From Przewalskia tangutica (lineage: Eukaryota > Streptophyta > Magnoliopsida > Solanales > Solanaceae): DNA of 64,000 nucleotides. The stretch lies in NCBI GenBank assembly GCA_029844215.1, contig CM056720.1, positions 30,745,711 through 30,809,710 of the forward strand, given 5' to 3'. The notes under the pieces were generated by a model. It was given only the letters and a program-made list of their open reading frames with translations, was not told the origin of the DNA and ran no database searches. Made by a program: the position numbers and the translations under genes. Shown here piece by piece: positions 22,666-35,113 of the stretch. The number at the start of each line of letters is the position of its first letter. Positions within the stretch are counted from its first letter, which is position 1.

Positions 22666-23464
22666 TGTCACGACCCGACCCCGGGCCCGCGACTGGTGCC
22701 CTACCTGGGCACCTTTACAGGTATACATCAGAGATAATCAGCGGAACATACATAAACTTAACAGGAAAATAAATAACAGGTTAGCCGATAAGGCTACCTT
22801 CCTAGATACATAAACTACGTAACACCAAAAGCAGTTACTTTTTTTTTTCTTTACACAACCCAATCCACAAGATATGACTACAGACCTCTAAGAATTTTTG
22901 ACATAACAACTGTGACGGGACAGGGCCCCGCCATACCCCTGAATGTACATAAACCTACAACCTCAGGGAACCGTACCAAAAGACAAAGCCTCCGGAGAAA
23001 TGGAGCTTTCCAAGAACTGAACAGTGATCCTAAGAGTGCGGATCAGCAAGCTATGTACCTCCACCTGCGGCATGAACGCAGCCCCCCGAAGGAGGTCAGT
23101 ACGAAATATGTACCAAGTATGTGAAATCAAAATATCAGAATGAAATCATAACAGTCTATATAAAGCTGGAGACATGTATGATAACCAAAATAACAGTATA
23201 CTGTGCCTTGCCAAAGTGAAAGTAATGAAAGTCAGTTTTACCTTTTAAAGACTATTTCAACACATGAACAATAGTCACACAGGGCTACAGACGCAAGCCC
23301 TCAAATATCATAGCGTGCCCGTGGAATCCCCCATCACTGCCGACAGCCATAAGTGTAAAATATAACCATGTGACGCGCCCGTGGCATCCCACCTCACTGT
23401 CGGCGTACACATATACAATGCATATATATATATATCTCCTGCCCGTGGAATCCTACATCACTGT
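22666..23464 (-). mobile_element. 5' LTR of element C, inner end only
   Basis: Reverse complement of an LTR end (TGTCACGACCCG at 22666). It matches the last 0.8 kb of the H LTR (36530-37325) in opposite orientation and is cut at 23465 by the start of H. A short-hairpin copy is at 22911-22935. The rest of this LTR must lie beyond the window. Confidence 0.85.
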
Positions 23465-23597
23465 TGTTACACCCCGTATTTCCAGGACATGTTTAATAAG
23501 GACATACGTAAGAATCCAAATGTTAAGATTTGAGACTAGTAAAAATTTACCGGAATTATGAAATTTGTCGGAAAATGAAATATTGTGACGAATGGGA

Positions 23598-23797
23598 GGG
23601 CGACACGTGTCACCCCCCTTTAAGTGGTCTTGGAAGAATTGGCATGGGTAAAAGGGTCATTTGACCATAAGTTAGATGACCAAGTCTTGTAGCTTGATAT
23701 TGTTGACTTGTCAAAGGGCCACTTGGGCTTGATCCTAGTGAAATGTATCTAAGCCACACATATGTACTAATATTGGCCCTCCATTATGCTATATATG
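23598..23797 (+). promoter_or_regulatory. U3 promoter of H
   Basis: GGGCGACACGTGTCACCC lies at 23598-23615. The probable TATA box is TATATATG at 23790-23797, which departs from the TATAAATA of the other families. Confidence 0.5.
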
Positions 23798-25587
23798 TAT
23801 ACTAGTAGTGAGACAAGCTTCCACACTTAGAAATATTTTCAAGAAATTGGATGAACTTTGAGAATAGCTCTCGGGTTCCATGGCTTTCAAGAAAGAAAAA
23901 AAATCGTTTGTTGTTCTTTAAGCTCCACACTTTAAACCAAGGTTCATAAGGGTATTGTAAGGGTATCTCAATAGAAAGATCCTGGAAAAATATCATTTTC
24001 GTATTAGTCGCAAGATGAAAACCTAGTTGCTTTCCTAGGTTTGGTTTGGGAGATTAAAGGAAAGTTGTTGGTAATCTTCTGAGGGCTTCAAGTGGCAGAT
24101 TGAAGTGTCAATGTGAGGCTCTAAGTTGCTAGGGAGCGACTTCGGATCTTGAAGTGGATTAAGGCTCGCTAAGGTAGCAATCTTGTTCTCTTAAGTATTA
24201 TAAGATTACATATTGTTGTAGCCTTACATTTTTACTATCATGAGGTATATGTATTAAGGTTTGATAAGTGATATGGATTGTGGAAGCCTATAGCCGAAAT
24301 GGCATTGTGAGACTTTGAAATTGAAATACAATTTGGTCGTTAATTAGAATCGTCGCATGTAATCTACTTGAAGATTATAGTTGTTATAATCGATTGCGGC
24401 TTTGTAACATGTTATACTAAACCACTTGGATTAAAAAGGATTTGAAAAAACAAAGATGATATGTTGTTGCACCTTAGCCGAGAAAGACATTGTATTATTG
24501 GATTGTTTTGTGTCATTTGTGGGGCGGAATTTTACACTTCTTGTAGGCGTGTAATCCTTTATTGTTAACTTCATTGTTGAGCCTTAAATGTGGCGTGTTT
24601 GGTTATTGAATTCGGCCTTGAAAAAGGTGGCAAAGTATGTAGAAACAAAGGAAGTGCTGTCCGATTTTCCGTAGAATTTAGTGACTTTGCACTTAGAATA
24701 TTCTACGTTTGAAGTTAGAGGTTAATGGACGTATTATGGCCATTATAGGTTGAAGTACTAAGTATAGCGGATTCTACTTGAAGGATGGAATAGCTATCAA
24801 GGTTGAAGTACTTTGGAGCATTTTGCTACTTGTCGATAATCGTCGCGAGGTATGTGAACCTCTTCCTTCCTTTGGCATGATTCTATGTATGGAATATACA
24901 TGTGGTATTATTTCATGTTCCCTTCTACTCTTAGAAGTTAAGAGGTATGTATGTGATTTACTCTATGTAAAGGTTATGTCTAAGTTATCCTAAGTTCTTA
25001 CCAAGTCTTATGGGGGATGTTGGTAAGAGTCGTTAGGAGGTATTTGGAGCCAAGTTGGCTTGGCTAATTTACAGCACGAATGAGAATAAGTATCGAACAA
25101 GCCATTGAAGCGTTAATAAATGAAAATGTAATGACAATTGATTATATTAAAAATGAGTAGAATTCTCCATCTGCATAGAAACTAAGATAAGACAAAATTG
25201 TATTACATTTTCTAGATCATGACTGCTTTAATAAGATCGTTATAAACGAGTATAACCTATTCACAACGCGTAAAGTATATGTACTTAATTTAAAGAGTTT
25301 ACATTATGAAGTTTTAAGATTATGAACCTTAAACTCTTAAAGGGTTTAGAGACTTTATTTTCAAGTAATAAAACTTGATTCTTAAAGGAAGAAATGACAT
25401 GATTTAAGGGAAGTAACTTGTTTTTAAAAGATGTAAGTTACTTGAGATATAAGGTTAAGAAACTTGATTTCTAAAGTTAAGAAACTAGAAGTATTTTGAA
25501 AGTTAAGAAAAATGATTTGAAAGTATATGATACTTGGTGATAAAAGTATAAGTCTCTTGGTTATAAAAGGAATGAATTTGTCTAAAA

Positions 25588-25639
25588 CCATAAAGGGTTA
25601 TAACGGCTTTATGATAAGTTGGTTATAACGGCTTTATGG
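25588..25639 (+). other. Covarying LTR hairpin (H copy)
   Basis: CCATAAAG pairs with CTTTATGG and GTTATAAC with GTTATAAC. The outermost pair is C-G where G, D and E have A-T, a compensatory change. The loop reads CTTTATGATAAGTT. Confidence 0.65.
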
Positions 25640-26079
25640 AAGGTTAAGAGAGTGGTTTTCTCTAATAAGGTAAACAAAGAAATAACTTGAAATAAGGAAG
25701 GACAATTTGATTTAAAGGTATCACTTGCTTAAAGTTTTAAAGTAAGGGTCACTTGATTTAGAAGCCGAGAAATGTATTTCTAAAAGTGTAGTGACTTATG
25801 TGAAATGTAAGCAAGCCTTGATACTACGGGTGTTAGTATCTTGGGGTTTTATATGAAAAGGAATGTTTTGAAAATGATGGAAGTACGTAGTACTTATGGT
25901 TAAATTCCCGGATTTGTTTTATGTAAAACGAAAAGTGCCTTGAGTATATAAAATGAAAGTCTAAAGATTTAATGAACTTGCCTATGCTTGCTTGTGATAG
26001 CCTTGAGTGCAAGTATTATATGTTTACGCTGTCGTGACTCTCAGTTGGAGGGCCGGCTGTCTTGTTGTGAATTTACTTG

Positions 26080-26740
26080 GACGTACCGACAGTGACGGAG
26101 GCTTCCACGGGTATGCTTCCATTGTGATTGATCCTTGGACATGCTTATACGATGTGGGATTCCGGGGCATGCGACCAGGATGCGGGTTAGATTCCCGGAT
26201 GATTTTTATTACTCCTTGGACATGCTTATACGATGAGGGATTCCGGGGCATGCGACCAGGAGGCGGGTTAGATTCCCGGATTTGTTTTATTACCCATGGC
26301 CATGCTTATACGATGAGGGATTCCGGGGCATGCGACCATGTTATGTACGAATATTACTCCATCGACTAGCTCCCCATGAAGACATGTGTCGACAAGGTGA
26401 TAGACGAGGCCGCAGTTAAATATGCTAAGTTCCAAAATATTTTTGTGAATCTATGGAAGACGTAATTGAAATATACACCTGGAATTCAATCACATTGGTA
26501 TAAAGAGCCGGAAAGGAAAAAGAACCCGAGATGAGGGATTCCACGGGCATTTTATATACGATTATTACCCTATGGCCATGCTTATACGATGAGGGATTCT
26601 GGGGCATGCGACCATGTTATATACGAGTATTACCCCATGGATTAGCTCTCCATGAAGTCATGTACCCGAGATGAGGGATTCCACGGGCATGAGATATATA
26701 TATATGTGTGTTGTATGTGTGTCTGTACGATGAGGTAGGA
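26080..26740 (+). repeat. Tandem repeat cassette in H LTR, first part
   Basis: Units of about 75 bp with GGACATGCTTATACGATGAG, GGATTCCGGGGCATGCGACC and GGGTTAGATTCCCGGAT (26130-26345). Units with GAGGGATTCCACGGGCATG and a TATATATA tract follow. A unique stretch lies at 26370-26520. The cassette resumes after B2 at 36480. Confidence 0.75.
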
Positions 26741-26956
26741 TGCTGTCACGACCCGTTCGGGCCGGATCGTGCCTTACCGGGCACCCAAGTAGTCATACAT
26801 CGAGTAACCAGGAATATAAAACAAGACAGAAAGCTTTATAAAATAAGACACGCTTTATCGAAGAAAAGCTTGCCTTTCGGCATAATATAAATAACTCAAG
26901 TTTTGCGATACATCCCAACTGTACAATAGTACTACACCTCTAAGGAAGTAAACAAC

Positions 26957-26978
26957 TATGGCGGACAGGCCCGCCATA
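26957..26978 (-). other. Short hairpin near LTR end (B2 3' LTR)
   Basis: TATGGCGG and CCGCCATA are perfect 8-bp arms around ACAGGC. The copy in the other LTR is at 34223-34244. Confidence 0.55.
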
Positions 26979-27329
26979 CCCCGATCGCATAAAACTATCT
27001 ACAATACAGGAGATCATACCCAAAAGTAGAGCCTCCGAGAAGATGGAGCTCACGACACCAACGCAAAGATCCTAAGGATGTGGATCTAGCACCTTGCCCT
27101 TACCGCGGCATGAACGCAGCCGAAGGAGGTCGATAACAGGTACTAAGTATGCGAAACTGTAAAATACTTAAATGAAAACATATCATTTAAAAACCAGTTT
27201 ACAAATATGTGTGAAACAACCAAGGAAACCGCACGTAGTGCCACATCACAAACAAGAGCAACAATAGGTAACTGTAATAGGTCTTGTCTAGGCTGCGAAT
27301 GATCGAAACAGGGCCACTCGCCCCCATCA

Positions 27330-27620
27330 TCATTCTGCAAGCCTAATCCTGGACTCCCGGAGTCCGCATAGGCCACTCACATGGGCCCGCATGAGGTATA
27401 ACCCCGCATCGAGGGTAGCTACTCCTCGGCATCGTCCTGGACTCGCTGTCCGCATGGCCACACAGACCGCATGAGGCATAACCCCGCATACTAACCTGGA
27501 ACTCCCGTAGCTCCGCATAGGCCCCCTGGACCCGCATGAGGTATTCTCGAATCATGGTCCCAGACCGCCTGAGTCTACCCCGCATCGGAGGGCAGCTTAA
27601 CCCCCGGTATCATCTCAAGA
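27330..27620 (-). repeat. Tandem repeat cassette in B2 3' LTR
   Basis: About five GC-rich units near 60 bp. On the plus strand they read CCGCATGAGG, AACCCCGCAT and GGACTCCCGG-like blocks. Confidence 0.7.
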
Positions 27621-27816
27621 GGTGAGTGATAGTATACTAACATAACAACTTATCTTTAAACAACATAAGCACAACAAGGATACTCACCTATACAAACGTT
27701 ACAAGATACTAACACACATAGCATCATATCATGTCTATTTATCAAACCATCTTTATTATCCTTTCACAATACAAGTCTGTTATAAACACATAGGCAAACT
27801 TGTTTCTTTTATAAAT

Positions 27817-27863
27817 CTTAAGTGGTTATACTTACTTCCCATAAAGCTAGTATAACTCTTAAG
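27817..27863 (-). other. Covarying LTR hairpin (B2 3' LTR)
   Basis: Type 2 arms CTTAAG/CTTAAG and GTTATAC/GTATAAC, all paired, around CTTTATGGGAAGT. Confidence 0.6.
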
Positions 27864-28727
27864 CTTCGCTTTAAAACCAATTAGTTCTCTTCATAATATG
27901 ATTCGAGAGTCTTTTGAAATGTTTTCGATTCTTTATTATTCAAAGCTTAAGCTGAGGCATTCCGTAAGTATTATTCGAGCTTAAGCCAGGCATTGCCGTA
28001 AGTATTATTCGGAAGCTTAAGTCAAAGACATTCAGTAGTTATATTGTAAAATATCATGCTTTAGGAAGAATCACATACCTTCTCAAATAAAACCACCGCT
28101 AAGTGAATATGTCGCCATGAGAGTCACCATAATAGTCACAGATATCTATTAAAGACTACTCAAGGTCATTCTAAACAGAGGTTCATAATTCTACGGTAAG
28201 TCGGGCAGCACTTCCTACCCGTGAGCTATATAAGTTCACTGTGAAAACAAATTCTATGTAAGTACAGTTTGGTTATTCTTCTTTAAACCCTTCTAAGTGA
28301 TTAATACTTCACTTCTATTCTCATGATATACTTCTAAGTATTTATACTTATTCTTATACTATAACAATAAGTATTCTAATTCAAAAGAGGTTAGGATTAT
28401 TACCTCGGTAAGCCCAATAATATCCTAGAAAAGTCGCTTTGAGCAAGGTTTTGCTCCTAAGTTGTATGCTCCAAGGAAACCTTAGAAGTTCTTCACAACC
28501 TCTACTAAGTACTAAGGTATTTGGGCTAGGTATTTTGGGCATTATAACGATACAAGACAACTTTTCTACCAAGGGAGGGGGTAGATTTCGGCTAGGCTAG
28601 GGGGTAGGCTCTCGCCATACAACACAAGGGGAGGGAAGAGGTGTTTGACGAAAAGCTTAAGGAGAGGAGAGGATTTTTAGACTTGGAAGATAACTTTGTG
28701 GATGAATAACTCTTCATCTCTAAGGGG

Positions 28728-28977
28728 TATTTATAGCTCAAGCCTTGGCCAACCAATGGCCAAGATGAAGACAAGTGCAAGGCAAGTGTAAGGCCAAGAT
28801 CAAGCCAAGTGCACCCTAACTCCTACTCCACAAAACACTCCACAAACACTCCACAAAACATGGCACAAAACAAGGCCTAAACAAGGACCCAATCGGCCAA
28901 GGCCAACACCCTCTTTGGGCCCAATCGTCCAAAGCCACCCCACTTGCTTCCAATGTGAGGTGACACATGTCACCCTC
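28728..28977 (-). promoter_or_regulatory. U3 promoter of B2 3' LTR
   Basis: The palindrome GAGGTGACACATGTCACCCT spans 28957-28977. The TATA box (TATTTATA on plus) is at 28728-28735. CACGTG has become CACATG. Confidence 0.55.
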
Positions 28978-29186
28978 CCGTTGGTCCAAAATGTTTCGTC
29001 TCTAAAAATCCGCAAAAATAATAAATGTAATAGCAGGAATTTACTCTACCAAATCTTTGGAAACGTTTCGTCGGAAAAAGATTCTATTAGTGAGTTGTGT
29101 ACAAAATAAAACGACCAAGACTTATCTTTAAGGCAAGACTTTCGTGACGTATTCCTTACGTACATACTCGGAAATACGGTATAACA

Positions 29187-29200
29187 TTCTCCTCCTTAGA
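29187..29200 (-). other. Polypurine tract of B2
   Basis: Minus strand CTAAGGAGGAGAA directly precedes TGTTATACCG. The next 140 bases up to the chromodomain appear non-coding. Confidence 0.8.
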
Positions 29201-29339
29201 AACATTCGTCGAATGTTCCTTCCCAAGACTAGCGAAGAAGCTTAAACAGCTGTAAATGCCACACACGCCACAGAGCAACACATAGGCGTAAACGATAACG
29301 AAATTTACAAGTAGGAAAGTGAATTTACGGAGGTATGGG

Positions 29340-29539
29340 GAATAGGTGAGGATACTTCCGCCTCATGTCCTCCGGCTTCCCATGTCATCTCCTCCTCGAG
29401 CTCGTTCCGCCACAAGACTTTGACTGCCACGCCCTTCGTCCGCAGACGCCTAACTCCGACGATCGACTATCGCTATGGGAATCTCTCATACGATAACCCC
29501 ACACTGGACATCGTCAACGGTGTACCCTAGATGGATCCC
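29340..29539 (-). pseudogene. pol: B2 chromodomain region of pol
   Basis: Minus-strand reading gives YEEIPI-like, VRRLRTKGVAVKVLWRNEL and GMSSGG-like pieces that correspond to the Tekay chromodomain ending EEDM-YPHLF. This part would bind modified histone tails and steer integration. Broken by indels. Confidence 0.75.
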
Positions 29540-30814
29540 GATACATCTCCTCAAGATAGATACGTGAAAACCGGATGACCGCTCCGGACGGACGGCAGAT
29601 CAACTCATAGGCAACCTTGCCTACCTCGCGGACAATCAAACGCCCGATGTACCTAGGGCCGAGCTTCCCTTCTTCCGAATCTCATCACACCCTTCATGGG
29701 TGACACCTTTAGGAAAACCCAATCATGAACCTCGAACTCAAGATGTCGACGACGATGATCTGCATACGACTTGCCGACTCGAGTCACGATAGCCGCTCGG
29801 ATAAGTTTCACCTTATCCATCGCTCGCATCAATGCGGTCCCACTAGCCGCCGCCCACATCGAACCAACCTATAGGCGATCTGCACTTCTCCCATACAAGG
29901 CCTCATAAGGCGCCATCCAATCTGAGTGGTAGCTATTATTATACGCGAACTCAACTAGAGGCAAATGATCCTCCCAACTACCACTAAAGTCAATAACACG
30001 GGCTCGCAGATATCCTCAAGAGTCCGATAGTGCGCTCTGCTGTCCGTCTGCTCGTGGATGAAATGCAGACTCGTGCTCACTGCGTCCCTAAACCCTCTGG
30101 AAGGACCTCCGAGTTAGCCGTAAACCGGGCTCCTCATGCGATATGATCGAGTAGGGACTCCATGCGCCGACGATCTCTCGGATGTAAAGTCTGCATAATC
30201 CTCGGTAGAAAAGTCGCCCCGACGGAAGAAAGTGGGCTGATTTCACACTGTCGACGATAACCCATATAGAATCATGTCTCCTCCGAGTGCGAGGTAATCA
30301 CGTGATGAAGTCCATGTTGATTACCTCCCACTTCCGTGTCGGGATCTCAATCGTCAGAACAAACCACCGGGCCTCGGTGCTCTACCTTACCGCCGACAAC
30401 ACGCACCGAGCTACGAACTCGCAACGCCCTCTTCGCCATCCCACCAATACACGATCTAAGGTCGTGGTACATCTTGGTCGACCGGATGGATAGAGTAACG
30501 CTTGTATGTGCTTCCCCAAGAACTCCGCGAAGTCCTGAAACATCCGAACACATGCCCTCAAACCTTAGCACCCCATCGTGCTACCTCAAAAGGACCCTTG
30601 CCCTCACGAAGAGTCAGATCACGATATCGAATCAAAGCGGATCCTCGAATTGCCTCTTCACCTCTCGACGATGGAAGACTCGCAACCTCACGAACTCTAA
30701 CCCCACCGCTATCGAATCAATCAAACGGACACCAAGGCTCGCTAATCGATGCAAATCACGAACCATGTCCCTCCTCTCTAGCCGCACATCCGATAGGCTC
30801 CCATCGACCTACGA
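29540..30814 (-). pseudogene. pol: B2 integrase
   Basis: Integrase joins the cDNA to the host chromosome. From N to C one can read TKMYHDLR with the damaged zinc-binding region (near 30460), then KWEVINMDFI (near 30310) and SIWVIVDSVKSAHFLP (near 30235) of the catalytic core. FHPRADGQQS-like residues (near 30050) and YNNSYHSDWMAPYEALYGR (near 29920) follow, then SYADHRRRHLEFEVHDWVFL with KVSPMKGVMRFG (29680-29770) of the C-terminal part. Core residues lie in different frames. Matches B1 at 7198. Confidence 0.85.
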
Positions 30815-32000
30815 CTAAGGCATCCGCCACAACATGGCCTTCCCGGGTGGTATAGGATATCAACATCGTAATCCTTAAGCAACTCTAACCACCGTCTCGC
30901 CGTAGTTCACTCCTCTGGTGAAGATATCTGAGGCTCTTGTGGTCTCAGATAAATATCCACGTGAACCCCATACAAATAGTGCCTCCGGATCTTCAAAGCG
31001 TGAATCACTACCGCTAACTCCAAATCATGGGTGGGGTAGTTCCTCGTGTTTCTTCACCGGGATGCATATGCTATAACCCCGCCATGCTGCATCAATACAC
31101 CTCCCAACCCGATGCGCTCGACGATCACAATACACGACATAACCATCTGGACCTCGGAAGAGTAAGAACGGGCGGTCGCCGTCTCTTTCAAAGAATCGAA
31201 ACCACGCCACAAGCATCACCATCAAACTTGGCGCCTTCGAGTCACCTAGTCAATGGTGCGAGATAGAAGCAAACTTCTCCACGAACCGATAATAACTCGC
31301 GAGGCCCGAAATCGCGAACCTCTCGCTTGAGTAGTAGGTCTCGCCAAGTCTCGACCGCTTCGATCTTGGCGTATCAACTCGAATGCCATCAGCCCGACAA
31401 TATGCCCAAGAAACGCCATCAAGTCAACCAAAACTCACATTTGGAAAACTTGGCGCATAAATCGCTGGTCTGAGAAGCCAAGACAGCTTCTCAAATGCTC
31501 GCGTGCTCCTGCTCTGGCGAGAATAAACCAAGATATCATCAATGAACACTATCACAAGCGTGTCCAAAATGGTTTGAACACTCGGTTCATCAAATCCATG
31601 AATACTGCACGAGCATGGTCAACCAAAGACATGACCAACTCATAATGCCCGTCACGTCCGAATGCGATCCTGGGACATCCACCTCTCGACTCGCACTGAT
31701 GATAGCCCGATCGCAGATCAATCTTGAAAAACATCTCGCCCGCAATCGGGTCGAACAAATCATCAATCACGGGAGGGTATACGTTCTTAATGGTCACCTT
31801 GTTCACTGTAATCAACACATGCGCAGCGTCCCGTCCTTCTTCTTCACGAACAATACCGGCGCCCGCCAGGGGGAAACACTGGGCCTAATGAAGCCCTTCT
31901 CTAGCAAATCCCTCCGCTGGTCCTTCAGCTCTCTCAACTCGGCAGGTGCCATTCTGTATGGCGGAATGGACATAGGCCGAGTGTCTGGCCATATGTCAAT
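30815..32000 (-). pseudogene. pol: B2 reverse transcriptase and RNase H
   Basis: RT copies the element RNA into DNA and RNase H removes the template. RT starts around IPPYRMAPAELRELKDQRRD (near 31970), continues with LLEKGFIRPSVSPWRAPVLF, KKKDGTLRM and KIDLRSGYHQ (near 31720), and keeps the active-site peptide VIVFIDDILVYSR (near 31540). RNase H keeps VVYCD (near 31130), HDLELAVVIHALKIRRHYLY (near 31010) and LLKDYDVDILYHPG (near 30860). Frames shift at least six times. Long plus-strand frames here are shadows. Confidence 0.9.
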
Positions 32001-32211
32001 ACAAACTCAATCTCCTCTCGGGAGGGATGCAGGAGGTCATCCGGGAACACGTCTGGGAACTCGACTACGGAACCGATCAAAATCTGCACCGCGACCTCGT
32101 GATCAAACACCAACTAGATGGTAGATATACCCTTCGCACCGTCTTCCTAGCCTTGAGGTAGGAAATAAACCTACCCTACGATACCGTGCTCTCCCACTCA
32201 ACAACCGGCTC
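32001..32211 (-). other. B2 linker between protease and RT
   Basis: Coding position between two recognised domains, with stops and frameshifts. No motif I can name. Confidence 0.4.
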
Positions 32212-32502
32212 TCAGAAACCGAACCGCATTACTCTCTCTCTGCTTACATTGGCATAGCAAGAAGCTAGCCAATCCATCCCCATAATCACGCAGTCAATCA
32301 TCTCCAACTCTATCAAGTCGGCTAGGGTCCGACGACTGTAAATGGTCACAGGACAAGCTCTATATACCCGCCGAGCTACCACCGAATCACCCACTGGCGT
32401 AGCTACCTCGAACGGGTCTATGGACTCGTGCTCTATCCCTATCCTACTAGCAACAAGGAGATATATAGGGCCAGTAGAACCCGGATCTATCAAAGCATAC
32501 AC
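32212..32502 (-). pseudogene. pol: B2 aspartic protease (retropepsin)
   Basis: This would cut the polyprotein into mature parts. An open stretch of 96 codons starts MYALIDPGSTGPIYLLVA; DPGST replaces the DSGST seen in many gypsy proteases, which is usual for plant chromoviruses. It continues with CPVTIYSRRTLADLIELEM and the flap-side motif DCVIMGMDWLASCYANV. The catalytic aspartate is present. It is the best-kept frame of B2, but its joins to gag and RT are broken. Confidence 0.9.
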
Positions 32503-33804
32503 ATCAAACCAGAACCGATAAGGTACCGTGACGACATCGGTGAGGCCTCACGATCTGTCGGCCGGGAAAGCATATATGCGGTTCTCGAGGACCGCTAGAA
32601 TCGGGACGAGCCACGACCTGCCGCGACTGGCGACCCATGAGCACCCCGCCTCGGGCGAGTAATCGAGGAGATGATGAAGCGGCCACGTAACACGAAGGCC
32701 GGGCCCTACCACCAGCGCCGGTCGGGCTGATCCTCGCAAAGTGACCTGCTGGCCACAATCGTAACAAGATCCATAAGTAGTACCACACTTCCCGTAATGG
32801 GATCCCCGCATCGCCACACCGGCGGGGTGGTCCGATCGCCGCACCTCTGCTACTGCGGGCGTCAAGCTCGGGGCCCGATGCGCCTCGAAAACTCCGGGCC
32901 GAGGGCGGTGCAGAGTGCTCAGCCGGGCCGTGGTGCGAATCTAGATCGCCGAGGCCGCCACCACGATAACCACCGAAGACCCTCCCGTCCCGCCTTCTTC
33001 GTTGTCCGCCCACTCGTCGACCTCGGCCGCCTCGCATCAGGCGTGAGCTGCGTGCGGGTAATGTCCATACCCGGCCGAGAGAAACCCCGCATGACTCGGC
33101 CATATAGTCGCTAGCCGGTGACATAGCGGTGCACCCTATCCTCCATATCTGCTACCAATCCGGGACATATCGAGCCAAAGAATCAAACTCGACATTGTAC
33201 TCCCGACGGTCGTCCTCTCGCCTCAAGAAAAAATCTATCGGCCGCGCCTCCTCATCCGTGGAGGCAAGAAGTGAGTGAGAAAGCCTCGAGAACTCATCCC
33301 AAGTAGCTGGGACGCGTGCTCTCCAGGATAACTCCGTGAATCAAACCAATCGATCGCGGTATCACGCATTATGTGAACCAAAGATCACGGACTCGGTCTC
33401 CGGCGCCGATCACTCTCAAAATCTCGAATCGACGGATGAACTCCTGCGGATCATCCTCCCTCGACCCATAAAACTCCGGCGGGCTACAACTCGAAATCTC
33501 GTGGCCTCAAACTATACGCCTGGTGTACCACGGGTGCGATCGAGTGAGCTGGAACTGAACCGCGTCGATCTCTCTCTCAGATCGGGCCACAACTTTAGCC
33601 AAAAGGCGGGCCATCTCCTTGTACCTAACTCCTCCGCCCAGCCGTGGGACGAGGTGTGGGTACCGTGGTCTGGCCGGGCTGGCGGCGTCATAGAACTCGC
33701 CGTCTCTGGTATAGACCGGGCACGAGCCCTCGTGACTCGGGTGTCTCGCTAGCGCTCCTCGCCGCCTTGCCGCTTCAGGCCCGGGTTGCCTTACGTGGAG
33801 GCAT
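32503..33804 (-). pseudogene. gag: B2 gag
   Basis: Starts MPPRKATRA at 33804, as in H. The capsid region lies around 33480-33130 in shifted frames. The zinc-knuckle zone at 32680-32830 reads SHYGKCG...YGSCYDCGQQV, and in the next frame GHFARIS, so the CCHC knuckle is split by a frameshift. The stretch between 32870 and 33000 is rich in Arg and Gly, as usual upstream of the knuckle. It is followed directly by the protease. Confidence 0.8.
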
Positions 33805-33915
33805 AATCATTACGGGGAAAGGAATACGTTAGAGGGTCCAACCTATAACACGACTCTAAAGCACGATCTCGGAATGAGAAGAATGAAACCAATCCTAAAT
33901 ATCCTATAGCCTCTC

Positions 33916-33949
33916 GATTATTGGTGTGGTGCACAACACACCGATAATC
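33916..33949 (-). other. Leader stem-loop with GTGCAC loop (B2)
   Basis: GATTATCGGTGTG and CACACCAATAATC pair around TTGTGCAC. Pair 9/26 is G-C here, against G-T in H, D and C and A-T in A. The single mismatch is C-A. Confidence 0.65.
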
Positions 33950-33993
33950 AAGACTTACTAGATACGGTCTCAGACACTTTCCGAGGATTAAGC

Positions 33994-34005
33994 GCTTCGA
34001 TACCA
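33994..34005 (-). other. Primer-binding site of B2
   Basis: Minus strand TGGTATCGAAGC, two changes from TGGTATCAGAGC, 4 nt from the LTR boundary at 34010. Confidence 0.8.
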
Positions 34006-34599
34006 CTTTTGTCACGACTGCCGGGGCAGTGGATCGTGCTCAGGGGCACCCAAGTAGTCATACATCGAGTAACGGGAATATAAAACAAGACAGAAACGTT
34101 TATAAAATAAGACACGCTTTATCTCAAGAAAAGCTTGCCTTTCGCATAATATAAATAACTCAAGTTTTGCGATTCATCCCAAGTGCATAATAGTACTACT
34201 GCACTCTAAGGAAGTAAACAACTATGGCGGACAGGCCCGCCATACCCTGATCAGACAAAACTATCTACAATACAGGAGATCATACCCAAAGTAGAGCCTC
34301 GGAGAAGATGGAGCTCACGACACCAACGCAAAGATCCTAAGGATGTGGATCTAGCACTGCTTGCCCTTACCGCGGCATGAACGCACCCAAGGAGGTCAAG
34401 ACAACAGTACTAAGTATGCGAATCAGAAATACTTAAATGAAAACATATCATTTAAAACCGGTTTACAAATATGTGTGAAACAACCAAGGAAACCGCACGT
34501 AGTGCTACATCACAAACAAGAGCAACAATAGGTAAGCGTAATAGGTCTTGTCTAGGCCGCGAATGATCGAAACAGGCCACTCGCCCCATCATCATTCAA

Positions 34600-34860
34600 A
34601 GAAGCCTAATCTCGACTCGAGTCCGCATAGGCCACTCGCGGGCCCGCGTGAGGTATAACCCCGCATCGAGGTAGCTACTCCTCGGCGTCGCCCTGGACTC
34701 ATTGTCCGCATGGCCACACCGACCGCATGAGGCATAACCCCGCATACTAACTCGGAACTCCGTAGCTCCGCATAGGCCCCCGACCCGCATGAGGTATTCT
34801 CGAATCATGGTCCTGCATCACTGAGTCTACCCCAGACGGAGGGCGCTTAACCCCTGTATC
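34600..34860 (-). repeat. Tandem repeat cassette in B2 5' LTR
   Basis: Same units as 27330-27620 with several short deletions. Confidence 0.7.
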
Positions 34861-35066
34861 ATCTCAAGAGGTGAGTGATAGTATACTAACATAACAACTT
34901 ATCTTTAAACAACATAAGCACAACAAGGATACTCACCTATACAAACGTTACAAGATACTAACACACATAGCATCATATCACGTCTATTTATCAAACCATC
35001 TTTATTATTCTTTTCACAATACAAGTCCGTTATAAACACATAGGCAAACTTGTTTCTTTTATAAAT

Positions 35067-35113
35067 CTTAAGTGGTTATACTTACTTCCCATAAAGCTAG
35101 TATAACTCTTAAG
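35067..35113 (-). other. Covarying LTR hairpin (B2 5' LTR)
   Basis: Identical arms to the 27817 copy: CTTAAG/CTTAAG and GTTATAC/GTATAAC. Confidence 0.6.

Larger units (their letters stand above)
23465..26743 (+). mobile_element. 5' LTR of element H, first part
   Basis: Starts TGTTACACCCCGTATTTCC. Carries the leader donor-like site at 24847, the hairpin at 25588 and a repeat cassette. It is interrupted after GAGGTAGGATGC by B2 and resumes at 36452, giving an LTR of about 4.15 kb, the longest in the window. Confidence 0.85.
26744..29186 (-). mobile_element. 3' LTR of B2
   Basis: On the minus strand runs from TGTTATACCG (29186) to CGGGTCGTGACA (26744). It matches 34010-36451 closely over its full length. 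Confidence 0.9.

Noticed and set aside
26690..26710. TATATATATATG tract as promoter
   Set aside because: It belongs to the H cassette units and repeats near 36530 and 23425. A low-complexity part of a tandem unit explains it.
30336..32124. Long plus-strand frames of 160 and 169 codons
   Set aside because: They lie opposite B2 RT, RNase H and integrase, whose motifs read on the minus strand. The GC-rich coding strand leaves the opposite strand open by chance.
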